Assembly: GCF_016864015.1 (NCBI RefSeq)
Contig: NZ_CP045067.1
Location: forward strand, 2,676,001 to 2,740,000
Origin: Lacinutrix sp. WUR7
Lineage (GTDB): Bacteria; Bacteroidota; Bacteroidia; Flavobacteriales; Flavobacteriaceae
Length of the DNA stretch: 64,000 bases
Direction: 5' to 3'
In this document: piece by piece, positions 16,611-24,617 of the stretch
Layout of the letters: each line of letters starts with the position of its first letter
How positions within the stretch are numbered: the first letter of the stretch is position 1
Program-made: the position numbers and the translations under genes
The notes under the pieces: model-generated
Seen by the model: the letters and a program-made list of their open reading frames with translations, nothing else
What the model was told of the DNA's origin: nothing
The model's database searches: none

Positions 16611-17498
16611 TTATTCTTTTGTAGTTTCTTCCCAGATATCTCCTTCAGCAGATTTAGGTTCGGCAGGAGTGGTACCTTGAAATTGTAGTACATAACTTGC
16701 TACTTGCGCAATTTCTGCAGGTTTTAAACTTTGTTTCCAAGCAATCATTCCTTTACCATCACGTCCACCTTCGGTAACCGTTCTAAAGACATTTTTAATG
16801 CCTCCACCTAATATCCAGTTCTTGTCGGTTAGGTTAGGTCCAATTCCACCACCACCATCAGCTTTATGACAAGCAACACAGTTTTCGGTGAATATTTTTT
16901 TACCATTATTTAAGTCGGAAGCATCCGTTAATAATTCAACGGTATTAAAATCGACTAAATCTTTAGCTGTTTTTTTGTATTCTTCAATATCAATTTTTGC
17001 TTGCGCATATTCCGCATCTAATTCCATATACTGGTTTTCACCATTAAAAACATGGAATCTTACTAAATACACCACAGCAAATATTATAGAAATATAAAAA
17101 CTGTAAATCCACCAAGGCGGAAGATCATTATCTAGCTCTTTAATACCATCGTAATTATGATCTAGAATAATTTCGTGTTCTTCTTGTATTGGTTTAGCAC
17201 CTAATAATTTGGTGTAGGTTTTATTTACCCAAGTAACAAGTTTCGATGTTTTTACTTTTTCTGCATCATATCTAGCTTTTCCTTCTTCGTCTAAACTTTG
17301 ATATAGAATATTAGCCATAGAACCTACTATAGCTTCTGTAGCAATTAATATTAGTAAAACGAGTAGTAAGAATACCATAATGATTGGTTTCTCTATAAAT
17401 GCTGGCTTGGAACCAGAATCGACAAAAAATTCTACAATGCCTAAAATGATAAAAAATAGGACTGGTATCTTAAGCCAAGACGGAAATAAATTTCTCAT
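16611..17498 (-). CDS. ccoP: CcoP, cbb3 oxidase cytochrome c subunit (mono-haem)
   Basis: 295 aa. Two N-terminal hydrophobic segments, a CcoP N-domain-like region with DLPPWWIYSFYISIIFAVVYL, then one class I cytochrome c domain with CVACH (207-211). Proteobacterial CcoP usually has two haem c motifs; only one CxxCH is visible here, a form seen in Bacteroidota. The start overlaps the end of ccoQ by 4 nt. Confidence 0.93.
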   Translation of the reverse strand: MRNLFPSWLKIPVLFFIILGIVEFFVDSGSKPAFIEKPIIMVFLLLVLLILIATEAIVGSMANILYQSLDEEGKARYDAEKVKTSKLVTWVNKTYTKLLGAKPIQEEHEIILDHNYDGIKELDNDLPPWWIYSFYISIIFAVVYLVRFHVFNGENQYMELDAEYAQAKIDIEEYKKTAKDLVDFNTVELLTDASDLNNGKKIFTENCVACHKADGGGGIGPNLTDKNWILGGGIKNVFRTVTEGGRDGKGMIAWKQSLKPAEIAQVASYVLQFQGTTPAEPKSAEGDIWEETTKE

Positions 17499-17686
17499 AA
17501 TTCGGATTGGTTTTGGTTATCTAATTCTAATGGTAAATTACTTACACTTTCTATATATTCTTTTTTTGCTGTAAATACCCATAAAAATAGGACTACAAAA
17601 AAACCGAAGAATATAAGTAAGGATATAATTGGATATACTTCAATTCCATCCATACTATCCATATAGTTTTTTACAAATTTTAACAT
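17495..17686 (-). CDS. ccoQ: CcoQ-like small membrane subunit of cbb3 oxidase
   Basis: 63 aa with a single membrane helix (IISLLIFFGFFVVLFLWVFT) followed by a short charged tail. Size, topology and position between ccoNO and ccoP match CcoQ. It overlaps ccoP by 4 nt and follows ccoNO by 4 nt. Confidence 0.85.
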   Translation of the reverse strand: MLKFVKNYMDSMDGIEVYPIISLLIFFGFFVVLFLWVFTAKKEYIESVSNLPLELDNQNQSEL

Positions 17687-17690
17687 AATT

Positions 17691-19874
17691 CTAGTTTTGA
17701 GTGGTTTCTAAATCTTTCACTTTTATATCTGTACCCAAACGTTGTAAATAAGCGATAACAGCTACAATTTCACGATTACGCATTTCTATAAATTCTGCAC
17801 CTCCAGCTGCTTTATCTGCTTCGTAGGTTTCGGCAAAATCAGGATCTGCATATAGGTTTTTTTCAATTTGTGTACCTTGCTCTAACATGGCTTGCTGTGC
17901 ATTATTAATTTCTTCTTCTGAATAAGGAACGCCCAAAGAAACCATTGCTTTCATTTTCTTCTCTGTAAGTGATTTGTCTAGTTCATCTCTAACAATCCAT
18001 TTATACGATGGCATAATAGAACCTGAAGACGTACTTTGTGGATCATACATGTGGTTTAAGTGCCAGTTGTCTGAATATTTCCCTCCAATACGATGTAAAT
18101 CTGGACCAGTTCTTTTAGATCCCCATAAGAATGGATGATCATAAACATATTCTCCTGCTTTCGAGTATTCTCCGTAACGTTCTACTTCAGATCTAAACGG
18201 ACGAATCATTTGAGAGTGACATCCAACACAACCTTCACGAATGTAAATATCACGACCTTCTAATTCTAAAGGCGTGTAAGGTTTTACACTTGCAATAGTA
18301 GGTATATTCGATTTTACCATGATAGTTGGTACTATTTGTACAATACCACCAATTAAGATAGCAATAGTTGCACCAATAGTTAATTTAATAGGCTTACGTT
18401 CTAACCAAGTATGCCATCCTTCGCCAGCAGTACGTTTTTTAGAAACATGTTGTAATGCAGGAGCTTCCGCTAATTCGTCTTCTACTTTACTTCCTTGTCT
18501 TATTGTAACATAAACGTTATACACAAGAATTAACATTCCTGCAATATATAGCGTTCCACCAACAGCACGCATGTAGTACATTGGCATAATTTCGGTAACG
18601 GTTTCTAAGAAGTTACCATACATTAAAGTCCCGTCTGGATTAAACTGTTTCCACATACTTGCTTGTGTAAATCCAGCAACGTAAAGTGGTAATGCGTAAA
18701 ATATAATTCCTAAAGTACCAATCCAGAAATGCAAGTTAGCAAGTCCGATAGAATATAACTTCGTTTTAAATAATCTAGGCACTAAATAATAGATCATACC
18801 AAAGGCTAAGAAACCATTCCAAGCTAAAGCACCAACGTGTACGTGCGCAATAATCCAATCGGTAAAGTGACCAATGGCATTTACATTTTTAAGGGAAAGT
18901 AAAGGCCCTTCAAAAGTTGCCATACCATAACCAGTAAGAGCAACCACCATAAATTTTAAAACAGGATCTGTACGTACTTTATCCCAAGCACCACGAAGTG
19001 TTAGTAGTCCGTTTATCATTCCTCCCCAAGAAGGCATTAATAACATTACAGAAAATGCTACACCAAGATTTTGTGCCCATTCTGGTAAAGCGGTATATAG
19101 TAAATGGTGTGGTCCAGCCCAAATATAAATAAAGATTAAAGACCAAAAGTGAATGATAGAAAGTCTATAGGAGTAAACAGGTCTATTTGCAGCTTTAGGT
19201 ACAAAATAATACATCAATCCTAAGAAAGGTGTTGTTAAAAAGAATGCTACGGCATTATGTCCGTACCACCATTGCACCAATGCATCTTGAACTCCTGCAT
19301 ATACCGAGTAACTTTTCATAGCACTAACTGGAAGTTCTAAACTATTAAAAATGTGCAATACAGCAACCGTTACAAAAGTGGCAATGTAAAACCAAATAGC
19401 AACGTATAAATGACGTTGTCTTCTTTTAATCATGGTACCAATTAAATTGATTCCAAATACCACCCAAATTACAGCAATTAGAATATCAAAAGGCCACTCT
19501 AATTCTGCATATTCTTTAGATGTGGTGTATCCTAAAGGAAGTGTTATTGCAGCGCCAACAATCATTAATTGCCAACCCCAAAAATTAATTTTACTTAGTA
19601 AATCACTAAACATTCTCGCTTTAAGAAGACGTTGTGTAGAATAATATACACCGGCAAAAATCGCATTACCAACAAAGGCAAAGATTACTGCGTTGGTATG
19701 TAATGGTCTTAAACGACCAAAGCTTAACCACGAAATACCTTCGGTATAATTGGGGAAAATGAAAAGGAAAGCTAGCATTAAGCCGACTGTCATACCTACA
19801 ACTCCCCAAAGAATGGTAGCGTAAAGGAAATTTTTAACGATCTTGTTATCGTAATAGAATTGTTCTTTTTCCAT
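17691..19874 (-). CDS. ccoNO: Fused CcoN-CcoO, cbb3 cytochrome oxidase subunits I and II
   Basis: 727 aa. Residues 1-~480 are the CcoN haem-copper core with metal-ligand helices around RPLHTNAVIFAFVGN, WYGHNAVAFFLTTP, GPHHLLYTALPEW and IAHVHVGALAWNG. The C-terminal part is CcoO: a membrane anchor and a cytochrome c domain with CVGCH (549-553) and IRPFRSEVERYGEYSKAGEY. A fused CcoNO is common in Bacteroidota. The enzyme is a high-affinity terminal oxidase. It follows ccoS by 9 nt. Confidence 0.96.
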   Translation of the reverse strand: MEKEQFYYDNKIVKNFLYATILWGVVGMTVGLMLAFLFIFPNYTEGISWLSFGRLRPLHTNAVIFAFVGNAIFAGVYYSTQRLLKARMFSDLLSKINFWGWQLMIVGAAITLPLGYTTSKEYAELEWPFDILIAVIWVVFGINLIGTMIKRRQRHLYVAIWFYIATFVTVAVLHIFNSLELPVSAMKSYSVYAGVQDALVQWWYGHNAVAFFLTTPFLGLMYYFVPKAANRPVYSYRLSIIHFWSLIFIYIWAGPHHLLYTALPEWAQNLGVAFSVMLLMPSWGGMINGLLTLRGAWDKVRTDPVLKFMVVALTGYGMATFEGPLLSLKNVNAIGHFTDWIIAHVHVGALAWNGFLAFGMIYYLVPRLFKTKLYSIGLANLHFWIGTLGIIFYALPLYVAGFTQASMWKQFNPDGTLMYGNFLETVTEIMPMYYMRAVGGTLYIAGMLILVYNVYVTIRQGSKVEDELAEAPALQHVSKKRTAGEGWHTWLERKPIKLTIGATIAILIGGIVQIVPTIMVKSNIPTIASVKPYTPLELEGRDIYIREGCVGCHSQMIRPFRSEVERYGEYSKAGEYVYDHPFLWGSKRTGPDLHRIGGKYSDNWHLNHMYDPQSTSSGSIMPSYKWIVRDELDKSLTEKKMKAMVSLGVPYSEEEINNAQQAMLEQGTQIEKNLYADPDFAETYEADKAAGGAEFIEMRNREIVAVIAYLQRLGTDIKVKDLETTQN

Positions 19875-19883
19875 AATAAATAA

Positions 19884-20072
19884 TTAATTAGTCTTTTTAG
19901 TTTTTATAGTTGGTTTTGGTTTCTCTTTAACAAGTTCATCTTCAAAAAGCATTCTAACAGAAGGGGTATAGCTATCATCAAATTGACCACTTTTTACCGC
20001 ATAAATAAAAGCTGCAAAAAAACCGATTGCAACTATAATGCTGATAGTCAATAAAATATAAATAACACTCAT
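19884..20072 (-). CDS. ccoS: CcoS, cbb3 oxidase assembly protein
   Basis: 62 aa opening MSVIYILLTISIIVAIGFFAAF, then YAVKSGQFDDSYTP, the CcoS pattern. It is required for cofactor insertion into cbb3 in other bacteria. It is the first gene of the ccoS-NO-Q-P-G-H transcript, behind the best Fnr-type palindrome of the window. Confidence 0.93.
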   Translation of the reverse strand: MSVIYILLTISIIVAIGFFAAFIYAVKSGQFDDSYTPSVRMLFEDELVKEKPKPTIKTKKTN

Positions 20073-20092
20073 ACCTATTTGAAGTTATGGTT

Positions 20093-20140
20093 CAAAATTA
20101 CATGTAAACCGTTTTTTAAAACATGATTTTTATCATGTTT
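20093..20140 (-). promoter_or_regulatory. Fnr-type activated promoter of the ccoS-ccoNOQP operon
   Basis: A perfect 9-bp inverted repeat AAACATGAT (20119-20127) and ATCATGTTT (20132-20140) with a TTTT spacer. Its centre is 29.5 bp upstream of a perfect -7 element (CAAAATTA on +, 20093-20100; TAATTTTG on -). This is the reference site for the set. Confidence 0.88.
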
Positions 20141-20157
20141 AGTTATTTGTATTCATT

Positions 20158-22551
20158 CTAATTTCTTGCCAATTTTCTACCTAAAATATTTGTAGCAATG
20201 GTTGTAAACACTACGATACTAATGGAACTTAAAGGCATTAAAATGGCGGCAACTACTGGGGCTAATTGTCCAGTTACTGCAAAGTACAAACCTATTACGT
20301 TATATACAAATGAAAGTACAAAACTCCATTTAATAATTTGTATTGCACTTTTTGATACTTTGATATATTTGTACAGTTGATTGAATTTGGAAGCATCTAA
20401 AATAGCATCACAAGCAGGAGAGAAGACGTTTACGTTTTCCGACAATGCAATACCAACATTACTTTGTGCTAATGCTCCAGCATCATTTAAACCATCTCCA
20501 ATCATGAGTACTTTTGCACCTTCGGTTTGATGGTATTTGATGTATTCTAATTTGTCATCTGGTTTCTGATTGAAAATTAACTTCGTTTTACTTGGAAGTA
20601 TTTTTTTTAAATTTTCCAATTCTCCTTCATTATCCCCAGAAAGGATTACCAAATCATATTGTTTTTTTAACTTATTGAAGAGTTTCGACAACCCTTTTCT
20701 ATAGCTATTATAAAAAGTATATTTTCCTTTATAAATATTGTTAGTACTAATATGAACCGCTGTATTTAAAACGGAAGCTTCTGAAGAACCCACAAAACTA
20801 GCAGAGCCAATTTTTATGTTTTCGTTATTATGGGAAGCTTCAATACCTTTACCTAAATGCTCTTCAAAATGATTTAAGGTAATGATATTGTTTTCATCTA
20901 AAATATCATAGAGCGTTCTACTTAGTGGATGATTAGAACCACGGAGCGTATTTTTTAGTAAGATGCCTTCGGAAGTAGAAAGCGTTTCCCCTTCATAGGT
21001 TGCTGTACTTTGTTTGTTGGAAGTAATCGTTCCTGTTTTGTCAAAAATAATCGTGTTTATAGCAGCTAACTGTTCTATAACCGAAGCATTTTTAACATAG
21101 AATTTTTGCTTTCCAAAGATGCGAAGTAAATTTCCGAAGGTAAAAGGAGCAGAGAGCGCAATGGCACACGGACACGCAATAATAAGTACAGCAGTAAAAA
21201 CATTCATGGCTTTCGATGCATCTACAAATAACCAAAAAGTGGTTGCTATAAAAGCAATGCTTAAAACGGCAAAGGTGAACTTTTTACTTATTTTATTCGT
21301 TAAGGTTGTAAAGCCGTCTTCCTTATTTTTACTGAATACATCATTACTCCATAGTTGCGTGAGGTAACTTTGTTCTACCGATTTCAAGGCTTCCATTTCT
21401 ATCACTCCAGCGGTTTGTTTTCCTCCTGCAAATAGCTTATCACCAGAATTTTTACTAACGTTTTCCGATTCTCCAGTTACAAAACTGTAATCAATTCGTG
21501 CTTTTCCGTTAATGAGAATACCATCTACAGGTATTAACTCTTCGTTTCTAATCAGTAATCGGTCTCCTTTTTTAATTTCGTAAACTTGAATTGGAGTTTC
21601 GCCTTCTTCCGAAGAAATTTTAGTTATTGCAATTGGGAAATACGATTTATAATCCCGCTCAAACGAAAGGAAGGAATATGTTTTTTGCTGAAAGAACTTT
21701 CCGAGTAATAAAAAGAAAACCAAACCCGTTAAACTATCAAAAAAACCGGATCCTAAATCGAAAATGATTTCTATAGTACTTCGAATAAATAAAACCGAAA
21801 TCCCTAAAACTATTGGTACATCTATATTTAAAAGTTTAGCACGTAAACCTTTGAACGCCGAAACAAAATAATCTTGTGCTGCATAAAAAACGACAGGAAG
21901 TGAAAAGGCAAACATGAGCCAACGAAACAAGTGCTTGTATTGTTCTAACCAGAATTCACCAACTTCAAAATACTCCGGAAAGGAAAGAAACATCACATTA
22001 CCAAATGCAAAACCAGCAATACCTAATTTGTAAATTAGTGTTCTGTTAATATGTTCTTTTCCTGTTTTAAAATCGTCTAAAGAAATATAGGGTTCATAGC
22101 CAATACTACTTAAAAGTATCACAATTTCTTTAAGCGATGTTTTTTCAGTATCGTAAGTAACACGAACGGTTTTCTTACCAAAATTAACTTGTGAGGTGGA
22201 TATCCCTGGATTTAATTTATTTCCATTTTCTAGAATCCAAATACAAGAACTACAATGAATATGCGGAATATAGAGGGTAACAATTTGGGTGTTGCCATCG
22301 TTAAATTCGGTTAGTTTTTCAATAATATTTTCTTGGGAAAGGAAATCGTATTTACCTTGAATTTCTTTAGGAATTGCTCCAGGAGAAGACTGTAAATCAT
22401 AGTAACAGGTTAAATCGTTTTCTGAGAAAATCTCATAAACGGTTTTGCAACCATTACAACAAAACGTTTTTTCGTTAAATTGAATAACGGTTGTATCACA
22501 ATCATCGCCACAATGAAAGCAAGTAGACTTGTCCATATTTTTTTTGCTCAT
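20158..22551 (-). CDS. ccoI: CcoI/FixI, copper-exporting P1B-type ATPase for cbb3 assembly
   Basis: 797 aa. An N-terminal Cys-rich zinc-ribbon-like segment (CFHCGDDC... CCNGCKTVYEIF, residues 11-42) precedes a heavy-metal-associated domain with HCSSC (99-103). The P-type core shows TGESENVSK, the CPC membrane motif (IIACPCAIALSAP), DKTGT phosphorylation site, HPLSR and GDGLNDAGAL. CcoI delivers copper to cbb3. It is a separate transcription unit from ccoS, with its own Fnr-type promoter shared with the divergent regulator gene. Confidence 0.95.
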   Translation of the reverse strand: MSKKNMDKSTCFHCGDDCDTTVIQFNEKTFCCNGCKTVYEIFSENDLTCYYDLQSSPGAIPKEIQGKYDFLSQENIIEKLTEFNDGNTQIVTLYIPHIHCSSCIWILENGNKLNPGISTSQVNFGKKTVRVTYDTEKTSLKEIVILLSSIGYEPYISLDDFKTGKEHINRTLIYKLGIAGFAFGNVMFLSFPEYFEVGEFWLEQYKHLFRWLMFAFSLPVVFYAAQDYFVSAFKGLRAKLLNIDVPIVLGISVLFIRSTIEIIFDLGSGFFDSLTGLVFFLLLGKFFQQKTYSFLSFERDYKSYFPIAITKISSEEGETPIQVYEIKKGDRLLIRNEELIPVDGILINGKARIDYSFVTGESENVSKNSGDKLFAGGKQTAGVIEMEALKSVEQSYLTQLWSNDVFSKNKEDGFTTLTNKISKKFTFAVLSIAFIATTFWLFVDASKAMNVFTAVLIIACPCAIALSAPFTFGNLLRIFGKQKFYVKNASVIEQLAAINTIIFDKTGTITSNKQSTATYEGETLSTSEGILLKNTLRGSNHPLSRTLYDILDENNIITLNHFEEHLGKGIEASHNNENIKIGSASFVGSSEASVLNTAVHISTNNIYKGKYTFYNSYRKGLSKLFNKLKKQYDLVILSGDNEGELENLKKILPSKTKLIFNQKPDDKLEYIKYHQTEGAKVLMIGDGLNDAGALAQSNVGIALSENVNVFSPACDAILDASKFNQLYKYIKVSKSAIQIIKWSFVLSFVYNVIGLYFAVTGQLAPVVAAILMPLSSISIVVFTTIATNILGRKLARN

Positions 22552-22563
22552 TTATACCTGTAA

Positions 22564-22611
22564 CAAAAGTCACTAAACATGTGCTAATATACTATGATAT
22601 TTGTCATGTTT
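22564..22611 (-). promoter_or_regulatory. Fnr-type activated promoter of ccoI
   Basis: A palindrome spans 22590-22611 with core TGATATTTGTCA and right arm GTCATGTTT. Its centre is 29.5 bp upstream of the minus-strand -7-like element GACTTTTG (22564-22571 on +; 7 of 8). The same site lies between the -33 and -7 regions of the divergent regulator promoter. Confidence 0.78.
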
Positions 22612-22615
22612 TAAT

Positions 22616-22623
22616 TAATTTCG
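22616..22623 (+). promoter_or_regulatory. -7 element of the Crp/Fnr regulator gene
   Basis: TAATTTCG (7 of 8) lies 20 bp before the ATG at 22643. The Fnr-type palindrome is centred only 15.5 bp upstream of it, so a bound regulator would block polymerase: likely negative autoregulation. Confidence 0.6.
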
Positions 22624-22642
22624 CCAAATATTAAAAGTAGGT

Positions 22643-23320
22643 ATGAGTAATTGTGAACAGTGTATTGTAAGACAGTTTAATGCTTTAAAAACGCTATCCA
22701 AAGACGAATTGGTACGAGTTTCTAATTGTAAAACTTCTAGAACGATTAAAAAAGGAGAAACTATTTTTGAAGAGGGAGAGATAATAAATGGTGTTTACTG
22801 TATTAAAGATGGTATTTGTAAACTATCTAAATTGAGTCCCAACGGAAGAGATCAAATAGTAAAACTTGTGGTTAAAGGCGATTTATTAGGCCAACGTTCT
22901 TTAATTGGTAATGAATCCGCAAATTTAAGCGCTGTAGCACTTAATGATATGGAGGTTTGTTTTATTCCTAAAAAGGAAATTGTTGATGATTTAAGTAAGA
23001 ATCCAGAATTTTGTCATTCTATGTTAGAGCAAATGGCAAAAGATTTAAGAGAGTCTGATAATATTATAGTAAATATGGCTCAGAAATCTGTGAAACACAG
23101 AATCGCAGATATTCTCATTTATATACATGAAAGTTTTGGGATTAATGAAACCGGATTTTTAGCCATTAATTTTTCAAGAGATGACTATGCTAATTTGGTT
23201 GGTACTGCTACAGAATCTGCTATTCGGATTCTGTCTCAATTCAAAAAAGAAGGATTAATTTCTACATCAGGAAAAATGATTAAAATTGAAAATCTTCAAA
23301 AATTAAAATCTGTAGAGTAA
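22643..23320 (+). CDS. Crp/Fnr-family transcriptional regulator
   Basis: 225 aa. An N-terminal cNMP-binding-type beta-roll (about residues 25-140) is followed by a Crp-type HTH (150-215). The recognition helix TATESAIRILSQF keeps Glu191 and Arg195, the pair that contacts the TGA half-site in CRP and FNR, fitting the TGA-N6-TCA sites nearby. Cys4 and Cys7 sit at the N-terminus, with further Cys at 29, 53, 59, 106 and 124. Spacing differs from E. coli FNR, so an Fe-S oxygen sensor is possible but not shown. Divergent from ccoI, it is the best candidate master regulator of the island. Confidence 0.92.
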   Translation: MSNCEQCIVRQFNALKTLSKDELVRVSNCKTSRTIKKGETIFEEGEIINGVYCIKDGICKLSKLSPNGRDQIVKLVVKGDLLGQRSLIGNESANLSAVALNDMEVCFIPKKEIVDDLSKNPEFCHSMLEQMAKDLRESDNIIVNMAQKSVKHRIADILIYIHESFGINETGFLAINFSRDDYANLVGTATESAIRILSQFKKEGLISTSGKMIKIENLQKLKSVE

Positions 23321-23374
23321 TTTTATTATAGATTTAATATTCTTCCATTAAAAAAGCAGTATTTTTATGCTGCA

Positions 23375-24502
23375 ATGAAAAATGAAAATATACACAGAAA
23401 AGGCTTTGTATTTAAAACATACGAAGCACCTTCACAATCCCCTTTCGAGAAGCTTTTTGATATATTTAAAGAGTTAATTACACATACTTCTGGAGATTTT
23501 GACGAAGCTATAAGTTGGCTTCGCGAATTAGATAAAGAGTATGAGTTAACTACTGCCGAATATACCATAGACGACTTTATTGAAGACCTGAAAGATAAAG
23601 GGTATATACGTGAAGAAATTAAACCGGATGGTAAAAAAGGGAATGCTATTACAGCAAAAACCGAACGTGCTATTAGGCAATCTGCATTAGATCAAATATT
23701 CGGGAATATAAAACGAAGCGGTTCTGGAAATCATAAAAGTAAAGGTGCCGGAATAGGAGATGAGCATACCGGCGATTTTAGAAATTACCAGTTTGGCGAT
23801 AGCTTAGATAAAGTGTCTATGACCGAAAGTTTGCGAAACGCACAAATTAATCATGGTATTGGCGATTTTAATCTAACCGAAGACGATTTGGTGGTGGAAG
23901 AGACCACGCATAAATCGCAAATGAGCACGGTATTAATGATTGATATTAGCCACTCTATGATTTTGTATGGCGAAGATAGAATTACTCCTGCCAAAAAAGT
24001 AGCAATGGCTTTAGCCGAATTAATTACCACACGCTATCCAAAAGATACCTTAGATATTTTAGTTTTTGGAAACGATGCTTGGCCTATTAAAATTAAAGAT
24101 TTGCCCTATTTAAATGTTGGTCCATACCATACCAATACCGTTGCAGGATTAAAGTTGGCAATGGATTTATTACGAAGAAAACGAAATACCAACAAGCAGA
24201 TTTTTATGATAACCGATGGAAAACCGAGTTGCTTGAAAATGCCTGACGGAACGTATTATAAGGACAGTAACGGATTGAATCCGTATATCACCAATAAATG
24301 CTATGCACAAGCGCAACAGGCTAGAAAATTACATATTCCTATTACCACTTTTATGATTGCGCAAGATCCGTATTTAATGCAATTTGTAGAAGAATTTACG
24401 CATGCCAATCAAGGGAAAGCATTTTATACCGGATTGAAAGGTTTAGGGGAAATGATTTTTGAAGATTACGAAACCAATAGGAAGAAAAGAATTAAAGGCT
24501 AA
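23375..24502 (+). CDS. VWA-domain protein paired with a MoxR-type ATPase
   Basis: 375 aa. An N-terminal helical region is followed by a basic linker and a von Willebrand A domain with a MIDAS motif (MIDISHSMILYGEDR) and FMITDGKPS near the C-terminus. VWA proteins of this type work with the AAA+ ATPase encoded next door as cofactor-insertion or protein-remodelling complexes, like BchD/BchI or CbbO/CbbQ. The target is unknown; position next to the cbb3 locus makes a respiratory enzyme plausible but is not evidence by itself. Confidence 0.85.
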   Translation: MKNENIHRKGFVFKTYEAPSQSPFEKLFDIFKELITHTSGDFDEAISWLRELDKEYELTTAEYTIDDFIEDLKDKGYIREEIKPDGKKGNAITAKTERAIRQSALDQIFGNIKRSGSGNHKSKGAGIGDEHTGDFRNYQFGDSLDKVSMTESLRNAQINHGIGDFNLTEDDLVVEETTHKSQMSTVLMIDISHSMILYGEDRITPAKKVAMALAELITTRYPKDTLDILVFGNDAWPIKIKDLPYLNVGPYHTNTVAGLKLAMDLLRRKRNTNKQIFMITDGKPSCLKMPDGTYYKDSNGLNPYITNKCYAQAQQARKLHIPITTFMIAQDPYLMQFVEEFTHANQGKAFYTGLKGLGEMIFEDYETNRKKRIKG

Positions 24503-24530
24503 TTAACTAACTGTTAAATAAGAAGTAGCT

Positions 24531-24551
24531 CTCCTCTTATTTTAAGAGGAG
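24531..24551. terminator. Hairpin between the VWA and AAA+ genes
   Basis: A 9-bp stem CTCCTCTTA/TAAGAGGAG with a TTT loop. No clean T-tract follows, so it may be an attenuator or an mRNA processing hairpin rather than a full terminator. Confidence 0.5.
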
Positions 24552-24617
24552 AATGTATTTTGAGTTTCATTAAAGAAAATCAAAAGAAAGAGGAGTTAAA
24601 AAAGAATAAAAAAAAAT

